A program made the position numbers and the translations under genes. Source: Streptomyces zinciresistens K42 (GTDB taxonomy: Bacteria > Actinomycetota > Actinomycetes > Streptomycetales > Streptomycetaceae). Taken from it: a stretch of DNA of 64,000 nt. This document shows positions 8,615 through 17,453 of the stretch, piece by piece. The notes beneath the pieces are model-generated. The model was not told where the DNA came from, made no database searches, and saw only the letters and a program-made list of their open reading frames with translations. How positions within the stretch are numbered: the stretch's first letter is position 1; the number at the start of each line of letters is the position of its first letter. Where the stretch lies: NCBI RefSeq assembly GCF_000225525.1, contig NZ_AGBF01000001.1, positions 124,001 through 188,000 of the forward strand. Reading direction: 5' to 3'.

Positions 8615-9433
8615 ATGAGTGGTCCCGCACACGGTTTCACCGCGGTGGATACACAGCCCGCACCGGCGACATGGGTAGGCGTACTGGACCGCCTGGACAG
8701 CGAGCCGTTCTACGCCGACTACAAGAAGCGCCTCCATGAACTCCTCCGCCCGAGCGCCGGCGAGAGGCTCCTCGAAGTCGGGGCCGGGACCGGTGAAGCC
8801 GCCCGCGCGGCAGAAGACCGCTACGCGGTTGACGTGGTCGCCGTCGACCGGTCCGTCACCATGGCCGGCGAGTGCCGGGCCCGGGGCACCTCCCGGGTTC
8901 TCACGGCGGACGCGCACCGGCTTCCGTTCCGCACCGGACGCTTCTCGGGAGCGTGGGCCGACCGCGTTCTCCAGCACGTCGACGACCCCCACGCGGTACT
9001 CGACGAGATGATTCGCGTCGTGCGCCCCGGTGGACGCATTGCGCTCGCCGACGCCGACTACGACACCCAGGTCCTCGACATCAGTGACCAGGACCTCGCA
9101 CGCCGTGTTCTGCGTTTCCGCGCCGACCACATGCTGCGCCACGGAACTCTCGCCCACCGACACGCGGGACTCCTTGCCGACCGGCGCCTCACCGACATCA
9201 CCGTGGAGCCCCGCACACTTGTCGTACGGGATCCCCGGGCGGCCGACCGCGTGATGGGGCTCCGGACGTGGGCGCACACCGCCGCGGACCACGGGCACCT
9301 TGAGGTCGATGAGGCCGACCGGTTCGTCGCCCTGTTCGACGAGGCAGTCAGCCGGGGCAAGTTCCTCTACGCCGTCACGTTCTTCCTCACCGGTGCAACC
9401 CGCCCAGACACGCATGCGCCTGCAGCCACCTGA
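8615..9433 (+). CDS. Class I SAM-dependent methyltransferase
   Basis: A 272-residue methyltransferase with a Rossmann-type SAM site LLEVGAGTGEAARA near residue 50, an acidic end of strand 2 (VVAVDRS), and the post-I motif around LTADAHRLPF. The arrangement matches the UbiE/COQ5-like methyltransferase group. ATG at 8615 follows GAGAAGAG, which decides the start over the open frame upstream. A C-terminal cap region (about 170-265) would bind the acceptor. The acceptor is unknown. It is followed 54 bases later, on the same strand, by a phosphotransferase, which may be co-transcribed. Confidence 0.87.
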   Translation: MSGPAHGFTAVDTQPAPATWVGVLDRLDSEPFYADYKKRLHELLRPSAGERLLEVGAGTGEAARAAEDRYAVDVVAVDRSVTMAGECRARGTSRVLTADAHRLPFRTGRFSGAWADRVLQHVDDPHAVLDEMIRVVRPGGRIALADADYDTQVLDISDQDLARRVLRFRADHMLRHGTLAHRHAGLLADRRLTDITVEPRTLVVRDPRAADRVMGLRTWAHTAADHGHLEVDEADRFVALFDEAVSRGKFLYAVTFFLTGATRPDTHAPAAT

Positions 9434-9487
9434 CCGACTCGCGCTGGGGACCGGTCGGCGACGGGTGGGTCTGGCATCCTGACCTTC

Positions 9488-10300
9488 ATGGTCACCACTC
9501 GCCTGCACTGGTCAGACCTTCCGGCGAAGACGCGGGCCGCGATCGAGGCGACGACCGGCCCCATCCACCAGGCCGAGACCGTGTCGGGCGGGTACAACAG
9601 CGAGATCGCCGTACGGCTCGACACCGCCCGTGGAACGCTCTTCGTCAAGGGGCTGCGCAGCGATCACCCGCGCGCCTGGACCCAGGGCCGAGAAGCCGCG
9701 GTCGCCCCGCACACCGGCGGCCTGGCTCCGAGCCTGCTGTGGCGGGTGAGAGAGACTGGCTGGGATCTCCTCGGCTTCGAGTTCGTCGCCGACGGGCGTC
9801 ATGCCGACTACTCGGCCGGCTCGCCCGACCCTCTGCTCCTGGCCGACGCCCTCACGCGGCTCGCCGAGACGTCCGTGCCGGACATCGAGCTGAAACGCGC
9901 CGAGAAGCGCTGGGCCGCCTACATCCCCGAACCGCGGCACCGCGCCGCGCTGGCCGGCGAGCACCTCGCCCACACGGACTTCAACCCGGAGAACGTGCTG
10001 ATCGCCCACGAGCGGGCCGTGATGGTCGACTGGGCCTGGGCGACCCGCGCGGCACCCTGGCTCGACCCGGCCCTCGCCTGTATCTGGCTCATCGCCACCG
10101 GAAAGCAGACCCCCGCCCAGGCCGAGCAGTGGGCTGCGCGGATGCCGGCCTGGCACATGGCCCCCCGCGACGCACTGAACGCCTTCGCACAGGCCAACGC
10201 GAGGCTCTGGACCGAGATCGCCGACGAGAACCCCGGACCCTGGTCCGCTTCACTGAGGGACGCGGCCGGACGCTACGCCGCCTTCCGCAGCACGACATGA
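9488..10300 (+). CDS. Aminoglycoside-phosphotransferase-like kinase
   Basis: A 270-residue protein of the APH/choline-kinase fold that would transfer phosphate from ATP to a hydroxyl group of a small molecule. The catalytic loop reads HTDFNPENVL and the metal-binding aspartate lies in MVDWAWA. The N-terminal lobe has VSGGYNSEIA and FVKGLR, with the likely ATP-binding lysine. No ribosome site precedes the ATG, but CATCCT lies seven bases upstream, so a leaderless transcript is possible. It is one of six phosphotransferases of this fold in the window; they are divergent from each other. It does not prove antibiotic resistance. Confidence 0.85.
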   Translation: MVTTRLHWSDLPAKTRAAIEATTGPIHQAETVSGGYNSEIAVRLDTARGTLFVKGLRSDHPRAWTQGREAAVAPHTGGLAPSLLWRVRETGWDLLGFEFVADGRHADYSAGSPDPLLLADALTRLAETSVPDIELKRAEKRWAAYIPEPRHRAALAGEHLAHTDFNPENVLIAHERAVMVDWAWATRAAPWLDPALACIWLIATGKQTPAQAEQWAARMPAWHMAPRDALNAFAQANARLWTEIADENPGPWSASLRDAAGRYAAFRSTT

Positions 10301-10511
10301 GCCACGGAGTGATGAGTGGCCCCGACCGGGGCCGACCGCGACAGGCGCCCCGGCCACGTGAGGAGCCCGACCTCGGTGCTCGACCCGCTCACGGCGTCCG
10401 TCGGCGAGCGCATCATCCCTTCGAGCGCTCTCGCGGGAGACTCAGCGCCAACTCCCCGCGCGGGCCTAGAGTTGTCGCGTCCGCGACGCGCCCACCCGGG
10501 AGGAGGTCCCG

Positions 10512-10577
10512 TTGCATCACCGGTACCGCCCTGCCGCCGCTCCCACCGTGCCGTGCGCCCGGGTCTCTTCCTCATGA
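10512..10577 (+). CDS. Putative 21-codon leader ORF coupled to the SGNH hydrolase
   Basis: A TTG-initiated micro-ORF of 21 codons with a strong AGGAGG ribosome site at 10501-10506, five bases upstream. Its TGA (10575-10577) overlaps the ATG of the hydrolase gene at 10574 (ATGA). The hydrolase start itself has no good ribosome site, so this short frame could deliver ribosomes to it. The encoded peptide (His/Arg/Pro/Ala, one Cys) shows no known motif. Alternatively, the hydrolase could start at the in-frame GTG at 10553. Confidence 0.4.
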   Translation: MHHRYRPAAAPTVPCARVSSS

Positions 10578-11341
10578 ACTCGCCCCGCACCCCGCAGTCC
10601 TTACGGATCCTGTGGCTCGGCACCTCGATCATGGAACACCGCCAGGCCCACAGTCCCCGTCTGACCGACCCTGCCACCCTCGCCCAGGTCGGCGAGACGG
10701 TCCGGATCACGGAGCACCGCTCCACCGGCTACGTCCACCACGTCCACCTGGCGCTCCAGCTCGCCCACCCCCGCGTCTCCTTCATCTGCGACAACCGCGG
10801 ACAGGGCGGCGCCACCTCCCGTGACCTCGCCACGGCCGCCCACGCACTGCCACCGCACCCGCGCTACGACCTTGCGGTCTACGGATGCGGCATCAACGAC
10901 GTCTGGCGCGCCCACCAGGGGCGCACGGCCGAGGCCGTGTCCATCCAGGAGTACGCCGAGCATTACGCCGCCACCCTCGCCGTCCTGACCGGGCGAGCCC
11001 GCCGCGTCCTGTGCGTCTCCGAGACCCCGTTCGGTCCGGTCGGCTCCCCGGGCAGCGTCGACTCCATGAACGGCGATCTCGACCGCTACAACCAGGCCGC
11101 CGCCCGGACCGCCGCTGCCGCCGGAATCCCGTATATCGACGTCTGGGCACCGTTCACCCAGGTCGCCCGCGAATTCGCGCACCAGTCAGGGCGGGAGCAG
11201 GCGACGCTGTGGAGCGACGGGGTCCACCTCTCCGACCTCGGCGTCACTCTCCTCACGCAACACGTGGCAGCGCACCTGCGCGACGAGCGTGTCATCGAGC
11301 AGCTCCTGCGGGCACCAGTCGACCCCAGCGAAGGACGGTGA
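10574..11341 (+). CDS. SGNH/GDSL-type hydrolase
   Basis: A 255-residue esterase or lipase-like hydrolase. Block I reads WLGTSIM with the nucleophilic Ser at residue 18 and Thr in place of the usual Asp of GDS. Block III is GCGIND (the Asn of the oxyanion hole) and block V is DGVHLSD (catalytic Asp and His). No signal peptide is visible, so it is probably cytoplasmic, acting on an ester or acyl conjugate. The ATG at 10574 is chosen for its overlap with the preceding micro-ORF and for similarity starting there. The decayed regulator follows directly downstream. Confidence 0.82.
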   Translation: MNSPRTPQSLRILWLGTSIMEHRQAHSPRLTDPATLAQVGETVRITEHRSTGYVHHVHLALQLAHPRVSFICDNRGQGGATSRDLATAAHALPPHPRYDLAVYGCGINDVWRAHQGRTAEAVSIQEYAEHYAATLAVLTGRARRVLCVSETPFGPVGSPGSVDSMNGDLDRYNQAAARTAAAAGIPYIDVWAPFTQVAREFAHQSGREQATLWSDGVHLSDLGVTLLTQHVAAHLRDERVIEQLLRAPVDPSEGR

Positions 11342-11347
11342 CTCCCC

Positions 11348-11990
11348 GTGCACGGGCGGACGTTGATCACGGTCCTGGCGGCCACCACCGCCACAGCCTT
11401 CGCCTCCCCTTTCCCGGGGACCGCCGCACCCGGCCGGATGGAGCAGGCCGTCCTCGGCTCGCTGCTTGTTGCCCGCCTGCGCGACGCCTTGCTCGGGGGC
11501 GGCCCCGGCGGAGCCGCCGCCCCAGTCGCTCGCCGGACCCTTCGCTGGCGCGCTCGCCGACTTCGATGCCTGCCGCTACGCCCGAGTCACCGTCAGCCTG
11601 CCCCTCCTGGTCCGCGCCGGCCACGTGCTCGCCCTCAGTGGAAGGGACACCGACCAGTACGCGCTGCCGGCCAAGGTCTACCTGCTGGCCACCCGCATGC
11701 TCGTCAAACTCGACGAAACCCCCCTCGGCTGGATCGCCGCCGACCGCGCCCGCCAGTTCGCGAACGCGGCCGACGATGCCCTCGCGGTCGCTGAAGCCGC
11801 CCGCCAGGCGGCCGTGCTGGCGAGGAGGGCCGGTCGGCACAACGAGGCGCTGTCCCTCCCGCCGCGGACCAGCCCGACTTGCGCCGCGTCGGCCGGGCCG
11901 GCACCTCGCTGCGCGGCCTCCTGGTCCAGAGCGCCTCGTACACGCTCGCGCGCCGCGGTGACCGTGTGCAGCTGACAGCTGTCCTGCCGG
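11348..11990 (+). pseudogene. Remnant of a TPR-type transcriptional regulator, frameshifted
   Basis: Three adjacent fragments in different frames together read like the C-terminal part of an XRE/TPR regulator. The first starts near 11348 (RTLITVLAATTATAFA). The second, about 11540-11855, contains LPLLVRAGHVLALSGRDTDQ and RQAAVLARRAGRHNEAL. The third, from about 11860, contains AADQPDLRRVGRAGTSLRG and SYTLARRGDR. At least two frame changes are needed to join them, and the N-terminal DNA-binding domain is missing. Coding-like third positions persist in each fragment. I read it as a degraded relative of the regulators at 4.0 and 17.5 kb. The 3' limit is uncertain. Confidence 0.6.
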
Positions 11991-12088
11991 ACTCAGGGCT
12001 CGGACAACCTGCCCGGCACGCCGGTCTGCGCGCTCGCACGGTGGTCGGACGAACGCGCGGGCTCTCCCAGCAGGAACCCCGCGATGGG

Positions 12089-13861
12089 CTACTTGCCCTT
12101 CCGCTTACGCTTCGAAGAGCGCTTGGGCTGGTTGCGCACCACGTTGCTGCGGTCCGGCCGGGGAGGGGTGCGCTGCGGGGTTGTTCCTGCCCGGAGGACC
12201 GTCTTGATTCGGGCGTCGAGGGCTTGCCGCTGTTCCGGAGTGGTGGCGTCCGCCGGGCACTCCAGGAGGTGCTGTGCTGCGATGGCGACGACATCGTGTT
12301 CCCAGACCGTGCGTTCGCGGGGATCGCGCGGGAGCGGGTAGTCGGGTCCGTAGAGCTGTTCGAGGAAGGCAAGCGCCTCCTCGTCGCTGACGGTGATGAT
12401 CTCGCGATCGGGGACGCGCAGGGCTTTGGCCTCACTCTCACGGATCTCGTTGAGCAAGTTGAGGCGGGTGCGCTCCTTGGGGAGCGGGAGCCGGCGGTTC
12501 TGGGTCAAGCCGGCGGCCATCGCGGCGAACGCCACGAGCCCGGCAGGACTGTTCGCGACGGCCTGGTTGAAGTCGACCCCCGGCTCGCCGGCACCCCTGA
12601 GCGCTGTGACCAGTTCGCGCGCGGCTTGTTTGTACTCGTTCGGGGCGTATCGGTCGATCAGGGGGGCGGCGCCGTCGGCGGCTTCACGGTTGGTGATGTG
12701 AACGCCTGCCATCTCGCCCAGGCGCAGAAGCTGGTTCGCGAAATCCAGAGCTTGCTGGTTGGGGAACTCGAAGCGGAACTGCGGGGGTGGCGTGCGGCCG
12801 GGATCGTCGTCCCAGGTGGCGACCCGGTCGATGACCGCAGCGAGTGTCTCGGCGTCACGGTCGATGTAGGCGAGAATCGCGCGACGGGAGAACGCGTACA
12901 TGCGACCAGTGCGCTCGACGACGTCTGCGGGCAGCTCGTCCATGATGGCGCTGACCGCGCTGCGCAGCGCCTCGTCTTCCTTCGTTTCGCCACGGGCGGC
13001 ACGCCGTGCCGTCCGTCGGGAGGGAAGGGTACGAACGGCGGCGATGGCCATGGCGAGCTCGAAGCACAGCATGCTCTGGTTGTCGGGCTCCTGATCACGG
13101 AACTCGGCGACGGCGTTCTCGATCTGGCGCTCGTCGCCGGTGTGGACGGCCTGCACGGCGCGCAGCCAGAGCCCGACGGGGTAGTGGGGGAGCCCGGGGT
13201 CGAGGGGAGCGTCCATTTCGTCCAGGAACGCGGTGGACATCATCGAGGCGGCGACCTTAGGCCAGGTGTGCCACAGGTTGACGCCATGCCCGTCGTCGAC
13301 CAGGCGCGCGATCCTGTCCGAGGCCAGGTTCGACACGGTGGTGTTCCGGGCGTTCTCGGTCAGCGCGCCCACGATCCATGTGGCGCCGGCGACCCACCCG
13401 GCCTCCGTGCCGCCCGCGCACCTGCGGTGGAGTGCGGCCGCATCGAGCAGTTCGTCTAGCCCGCCGACCAGCCGGATCAGCGGGGACACCGCGGTCGCCA
13501 GTTGGGCGAGGAGCTTGGCGCGGCCGTCCGGACCCAGTTCAGTGGCACACCGCCGGGCGGCCTGCTCCAGCAGGCCCACGGCGCCCTGGTCGGCGGTCGC
13601 GGCGAGTTCGGCGCCGAGCTTCGCCCACGGCTCGTCGGCGTCAGGGTGCTTCGAGAACAGGGGGACCGAGGTATTGGTGCCAGCGGCGTTGACCTGGGCC
13701 CAGGCCGCGAGGATCTGCGCGCTGCGCTCGGCGTCGTACACCACGCCTCCGCTCGCCGCCACGAGCGCGTCCGCTGACCACAGGGCCGCGTCCTCCATGA
13801 GCGTCTCGGTCAGGCGCCGTTGTTCGGCCTGTTCAATCAGCATGCGAGCCATGCCCCCCAC
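12089..13861 (-). CDS. Protein of unknown function with basic C-terminal tail
   Basis: A 590-residue protein, not recognised. It is mainly helical, acidic in the first two thirds, and ends in a strongly basic tail (KRSSKRKRKGK) that could bind nucleic acid. No signal peptide, membrane segment or catalytic motif is visible. GTG at 13861 has GAGG upstream; ATG codons at 13852 and 13843 are alternatives. The gene shares orientation with the NUDIX fusion upstream, with a 103-base gap. Its C-terminus faces the decayed regulator. Confidence 0.68.
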   Translation of the reverse strand: MGGMARMLIEQAEQRRLTETLMEDAALWSADALVAASGGVVYDAERSAQILAAWAQVNAAGTNTSVPLFSKHPDADEPWAKLGAELAATADQGAVGLLEQAARRCATELGPDGRAKLLAQLATAVSPLIRLVGGLDELLDAAALHRRCAGGTEAGWVAGATWIVGALTENARNTTVSNLASDRIARLVDDGHGVNLWHTWPKVAASMMSTAFLDEMDAPLDPGLPHYPVGLWLRAVQAVHTGDERQIENAVAEFRDQEPDNQSMLCFELAMAIAAVRTLPSRRTARRAARGETKEDEALRSAVSAIMDELPADVVERTGRMYAFSRRAILAYIDRDAETLAAVIDRVATWDDDPGRTPPPQFRFEFPNQQALDFANQLLRLGEMAGVHITNREAADGAAPLIDRYAPNEYKQAARELVTALRGAGEPGVDFNQAVANSPAGLVAFAAMAAGLTQNRRLPLPKERTRLNLLNEIRESEAKALRVPDREIITVSDEEALAFLEQLYGPDYPLPRDPRERTVWEHDVVAIAAQHLLECPADATTPEQRQALDARIKTVLRAGTTPQRTPPRPDRSNVVRNQPKRSSKRKRKGK

Positions 13862-13964
13862 GTCGTGCCTCGCGCTGACCTCCAGAGCGGGGTGCGCGAG
13901 CGGTGATCTCGATGCTCCAGCGTTTCAGTCCCGCCGTGATCGCGGCAAGGCGGCGGGCGGAGTA

Positions 13965-15164
13965 TCAGGGCGCAACGCCGTGAAGGGCCTGGGTGATGAT
14001 GCCGAGCGTGGTCCAGTCGACCGCCGGGGCCTCGGGATGCAGGAGGTGAGCGACGCGTGCCACTTCGACGTGCGTGCGTTCGGTCTCCTCGGCGTTGCCG
14101 TGGCCGGCCTGGTCGGCGCGGAGTTCGTCGATCTCGGTGTCGCTGAGTTCGACGGCGTAGACAGCCTGGACATGGACGGAAACGGTGCCCGCCGACTGGC
14201 GGACTCCCACCGCGTGCAGACGGCTGGGGTCCAGGCGCAGTCCGGTCTCTTCCGCGAACTCGTCCGCGGCCACCTGCCGTGGGTCGCCGGTCTTCGGCGC
14301 GGAGCCGCCGGGAAGTTCACGGATGAAGCCATCCGCTGTGCGGGCGGGAGAGCGGAACTCCCGGACCAGAACGACTTCGCTGTCCAGCCACTGCGCAGCG
14401 GGACGGAAAGCGACGACGGTCGAGAGGTCCGGGCGGCCGAGCACAACTTCGTTGGACTTCTCGCGCTGTTCGGCCGCTACCCACACGCGCGCCGCGTACG
14501 CCCAGAACAGCACGTGAGCCCGCGCCGGGCCCACACGGAACGTCCAGGCGATCCGGCCGCCGAGCAGCTGGTTACCCGCTTCTTCCTGTGCGGCCAGCCA
14601 TGCGCGGAAAGAGGAGGTGCGCCACAGCAGCAGCGGCACGTCGCGCTGTCCGGCGATGCGGGCGGCGCCGGGGCCGATGCGGTCCAGAGCGAGGGCGACC
14701 GTCTTGGCCAACGTGTCCGCGACGGGCGCCTTCAGGTCGTCGGCGAGTGCCTGGAGAAGGCGCACGTGCACGGCGTGCTCCGGGCAGCCCAGGACGGCGC
14801 GGCCGCCGTCCATGTCCTCCCCGAACTCGACGTTCGTGGACAGGCCCGGCAGCGTGTCCATCGCGCGCGGCACCCAGTACAGGATCTCGTCGGCACGCCC
14901 TCGGTTGTCGCGTTCCCAGTCGAGCTGCCCCGTGAAGTCGCTGCCGCGTGCCCCGTCCCGGGCCTCGGGGACGAACACCACGAGCGTGCCGGGCTGCCTC
15001 CACTGCATGGTGATCTCACGGAGAGCTTCGGGCCGCCACGAGGGGACCTCGGCGGTCCGCGGAGACGGGCCCGCGAGGAAGATGCTGGCCACGTACGTCT
15101 CGGGGGGCTCCTCGTCGGCGAAGACGGGCTGGACGTCGCTGGCTGCGGGCATGCTTGTCGTCAC
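13965..15164 (-). CDS. Nucleoside 2-deoxyribosyltransferase-like domain fused to a NUDIX hydrolase
   Basis: A 399-residue two-domain protein. Residues about 23-145 resemble nucleoside 2-deoxyribosyltransferases: IFLAGPSPR at 28-36, a [10 protein letters not shown] strand, and NVEFGE near 111-116 with the likely catalytic Glu. Residues about 240-390 form a NUDIX domain whose box ([10 protein letters not shown] through EFAEETGL, to residue 309) keeps EFAEETG but lacks the first conserved Glu and the Arg of REUxEE. The GTG start is preceded by AAGGA six bases upstream. The fusion suggests one enzyme that cleaves an N-glycosidic bond and hydrolyses a nucleoside-diphosphate-type product, or senses one. 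The weakened NUDIX box leaves activity uncertain. The upstream gene ends 15 bases away. Confidence 0.78.
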   Translation of the reverse strand: MTTSMPAASDVQPVFADEEPPETYVASIFLAGPSPRTAEVPSWRPEALREITMQWRQPGTLVVFVPEARDGARGSDFTGQLDWERDNRGRADEILYWVPRAMDTLPGLSTNVEFGEDMDGGRAVLGCPEHAVHVRLLQALADDLKAPVADTLAKTVALALDRIGPGAARIAGQRDVPLLLWRTSSFRAWLAAQEEAGNQLLGGRIAWTFRVGPARAHVLFWAYAARVWVAAEQREKSNEVVLGRPDLSTVVAFRPAAQWLDSEVVLVREFRSPARTADGFIRELPGGSAPKTGDPRQVAADEFAEETGLRLDPSRLHAVGVRQSAGTVSVHVQAVYAVELSDTEIDELRADQAGHGNAEETERTHVEVARVAHLLHPEAPAVDWTTLGIITQALHGVAP

Positions 15165-15179
15165 TGTCTGTCCTTCATG

Positions 15180-15689
15180 TCATCCGCGTCTTCCGAGTGT
15201 CGGCAGGCCGCCTGACACCGCTCGCACGCTGCGCCCCCTGCGGGCCGACCGCTTCGCGAGCAGCAACTGGCGGGCCAGCGTGCCCCAGTGGGCGGCCTCG
15301 TCATCCCGACCCGACGCCCTCCGCAGCGCTCCGGCCGCAAGCATCGCCGCCCGCGTCCGCCCGTACAAGGTGTCGGCCACCGAGGAGACCGCGCCGCGGA
15401 CCCGGACCGCGCCGGGCGCGCCCCGCGCGCACAGCACCAGCCGCCGGTCCGGGTCTTCCTCGTCCAGGTGCGCGGCGTACAGGCCGGCCCGGCTGCTGCC
15501 CAGGGCGATTCTCCCGAGCAGTATCAGCAGTGCGGCGTCGCACGGCAGTAGTACCTCTTCGGGCCGGGCCCCGCGGGCAGGAGCGAGCGCGACCAGGACG
15601 GCGTGTTCGTCCTCCCGGCGGACCCACATCTGGAGGGTGGGCCAGGTGGCGCCGGGGGAGAGCGCGGGATGGCGGGGGAGCGCGTCCAC
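15180..15689 (-). CDS. Hypothetical protein upstream of the NUDIX fusion
   Basis: A 169-residue protein that I do not recognise. It has a hydrophobic central stretch (AALLILLGRIALGSS) too short for a clear membrane segment, and a basic C-terminal third. GTG at 15689 has GGAGG seven bases upstream. It ends 15 bases before the deoxyribosyltransferase-NUDIX gene, so the two probably form an operon. Confidence 0.62.
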   Translation of the reverse strand: MDALPRHPALSPGATWPTLQMWVRREDEHAVLVALAPARGARPEEVLLPCDAALLILLGRIALGSSRAGLYAAHLDEEDPDRRLVLCARGAPGAVRVRGAVSSVADTLYGRTRAAMLAAGALRRASGRDDEAAHWGTLARQLLLAKRSARRGRSVRAVSGGLPTLGRRG

Positions 15690-15802
15690 GAGTCGGCCTC
15701 CGAGGTCACGGGTGGGTCTGCGGCGGGGTGACGGACCTGGGCGCCCGGTCAGAGCAGGAGTCCGGTGTGTTGCTCACTGAGACCGCCCGGAGCCGGTTCC
15801 GC

Positions 15803-16699
15803 CTACGTGGCCACGCGGCGTCTGTCCGCGGAATGCCGCAGCGGCGGCGGGACATGCTCCAGCAGCTCCCACAGCGGACGGCCGGAAGCCCACTGGGCGA
15901 GGAGGTTCCGGCCGACCAGGTGGACGCCGAGCATCCGGGCCTGGGGGACGGCCTTGCTGGTGAACTTCCCGTTGGTCACGATCACGGCGTACGTGGCCTT
16001 ATGGACCTCACCGGCCGCGCCCTTCAGCTCCCGGACAACGCGGACATCGACGGCGTCGCCGCGGGTGCCGTCGCGTCGGTGCTTGCACTGCACCGCCCAG
16101 ATCCGGCGATCGAGGTCGACGGCACGGACATCGCACACGTCGTCGTTGGCCCCGCCGACGCGCTCCGCTGCCAGGCCGTCGCGCCGCAACAGGTCCCGTA
16201 CGGCGAACTCGAACTCCTCGTGGCCGAGTCCGTCGAGCTCCTCGAGCGATGTCTCCCGATGAGGGCTGTCCCCGCGGGCGGCGTTCCACTTGTCGCGGTC
16301 GACACGCTGCTGCATCCACACGGCGTACGTGAGGAGGATGGGCACGCCGGCGAGGTCGACCGCCTCCGGGTACGGGGAGGGCCACCAGCCAGTCCACCGG
16401 CCGGCGAGCAGACCGAGCGCACACACCGTCAGCGCGACCAGGCACCATCCCGATCCGAGGTACACCGCCCGCCACACCACCATCCGGACGTGCTGCACGC
16501 GATCGACCGTCCCACGCTGCTTCACCGGGCCTTGCCGAACCATCCGGGCCCGGCGCATGGAGCAGGCGCGGAGATCGCGGAGCCAGTCGTGCGGGTGACG
16601 AAGGGACGGCCACCGCCGCCCAAGGCGTCCGTCTGGTCCCGGCGCTGCTGGGCGACGCGGTGCCCGTACCCGGGTTCGGTTGCGGACGCGTTGCTCCAT
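15803..16699 (-). CDS. Membrane-anchored Mrr-type restriction endonuclease-like protein
   Basis: A 298-residue protein. Two hydrophobic segments (about residues 75-100 and 115-135) precede a PD-(D/E)XK nuclease domain of the Mrr type (about 160-280). The catalytic core is visible as DVCDVRAVDLDRRIWAVQCK, with the conserved Asp and the Q-x-K ending, followed by the family's ATYAVIVTNGKFT and the QARMLGVHLVGRNLL region. ATG at 16699 has GGGAGGGGGA upstream and is preferred over the start 90 bases earlier. Such nucleases cleave modified or foreign DNA. A membrane location would be suited to incoming DNA, but the role is inferred. No methyltransferase partner is adjacent. Confidence 0.8.
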   Translation of the reverse strand: MEQRVRNRTRVRAPRRPAAPGPDGRLGRRWPSLRHPHDWLRDLRACSMRRARMVRQGPVKQRGTVDRVQHVRMVVWRAVYLGSGWCLVALTVCALGLLAGRWTGWWPSPYPEAVDLAGVPILLTYAVWMQQRVDRDKWNAARGDSPHRETSLEELDGLGHEEFEFAVRDLLRRDGLAAERVGGANDDVCDVRAVDLDRRIWAVQCKHRRDGTRGDAVDVRVVRELKGAAGEVHKATYAVIVTNGKFTSKAVPQARMLGVHLVGRNLLAQWASGRPLWELLEHVPPPLRHSADRRRVAT

Positions 16700-16855
16700 G
16701 GGCGATCCCCCTCCCGTTGCGGACACGGCATCCGCACGAGGAATGACAGCATGCGGCACTGACAGGACGTCATGAACGGGCATTCCCAACGATCGGATTC
16801 GGCCAGCCGCCCCCGCTCAGGACGGTGACGGCCCGAGCGTTTCGCGGCAGCCGGG

Positions 16856-17260
16856 TCAGGTCGCCGGACGGCTTCCGGCCGGTGTGGCGACGGCTTGCGG
16901 CCGGGTGCGGCAGCTGTCGCACAGGCAGCGCATCCATGTGAAGGCGCCGTCGCCGCGGAAGCGGATGCGGCCCGGGGCGCCGCAGTCCTCGCAGGTGTGT
17001 TCAGAAGCGATCGTGGCGACATCGGTGAGCGCGGCGGTACGGTCGGCGAACTCGCCGTCGAACTCACCGTCCACAAAGCGATCGGCAACGGTGATGCGGA
17101 GGCCGCCGAGCTTCGTGGTGAACTCCTCGATCCTGTAGTCGGGGTCGAGAGCGGTCAGATCGTGGTGGAGCTGGTCGAGCAGGGCGGCCCAGCCGGGCCC
17201 GACGGTGGAGGCCCAGGCGGGGATCTGCCGCTCTGCGGTGCGGTCGGGGTCCGTCGTCAT
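16856..17260 (-). CDS. Small zinc-ribbon-type hypothetical protein
   Basis: A 134-residue protein with an acidic N-terminal domain and a C-terminal cysteine pattern (CEDCGAPGRIRF then CLCDSC) that looks like a zinc-binding ribbon. ATG at 17260 is chosen; a GTG two codons upstream is possible. It is divergent from the XRE regulator at 17454. Function unknown. Confidence 0.62.
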   Translation of the reverse strand: MTTDPDRTAERQIPAWASTVGPGWAALLDQLHHDLTALDPDYRIEEFTTKLGGLRITVADRFVDGEFDGEFADRTAALTDVATIASEHTCEDCGAPGRIRFRGDGAFTWMRCLCDSCRTRPQAVATPAGSRPAT

Positions 17261-17453
17261 GCCCACGATGGTCGCCTACGGCACTGACAATCGGGCCTGG
17301 CAGCCGGGACAAGCGACGGGCTGCGCACGCGATCTGCCAAGGGCTCTCGCGGGGGCGTACGGCTCGGGCCTTCGTCGGGCATTGGCCCTCGTGGAAGGCC
17401 ACGGCGCGGGTACCGTTCCGGTAGAGGCTGCGTTCCAGGAGGGTTGGTCGAGG

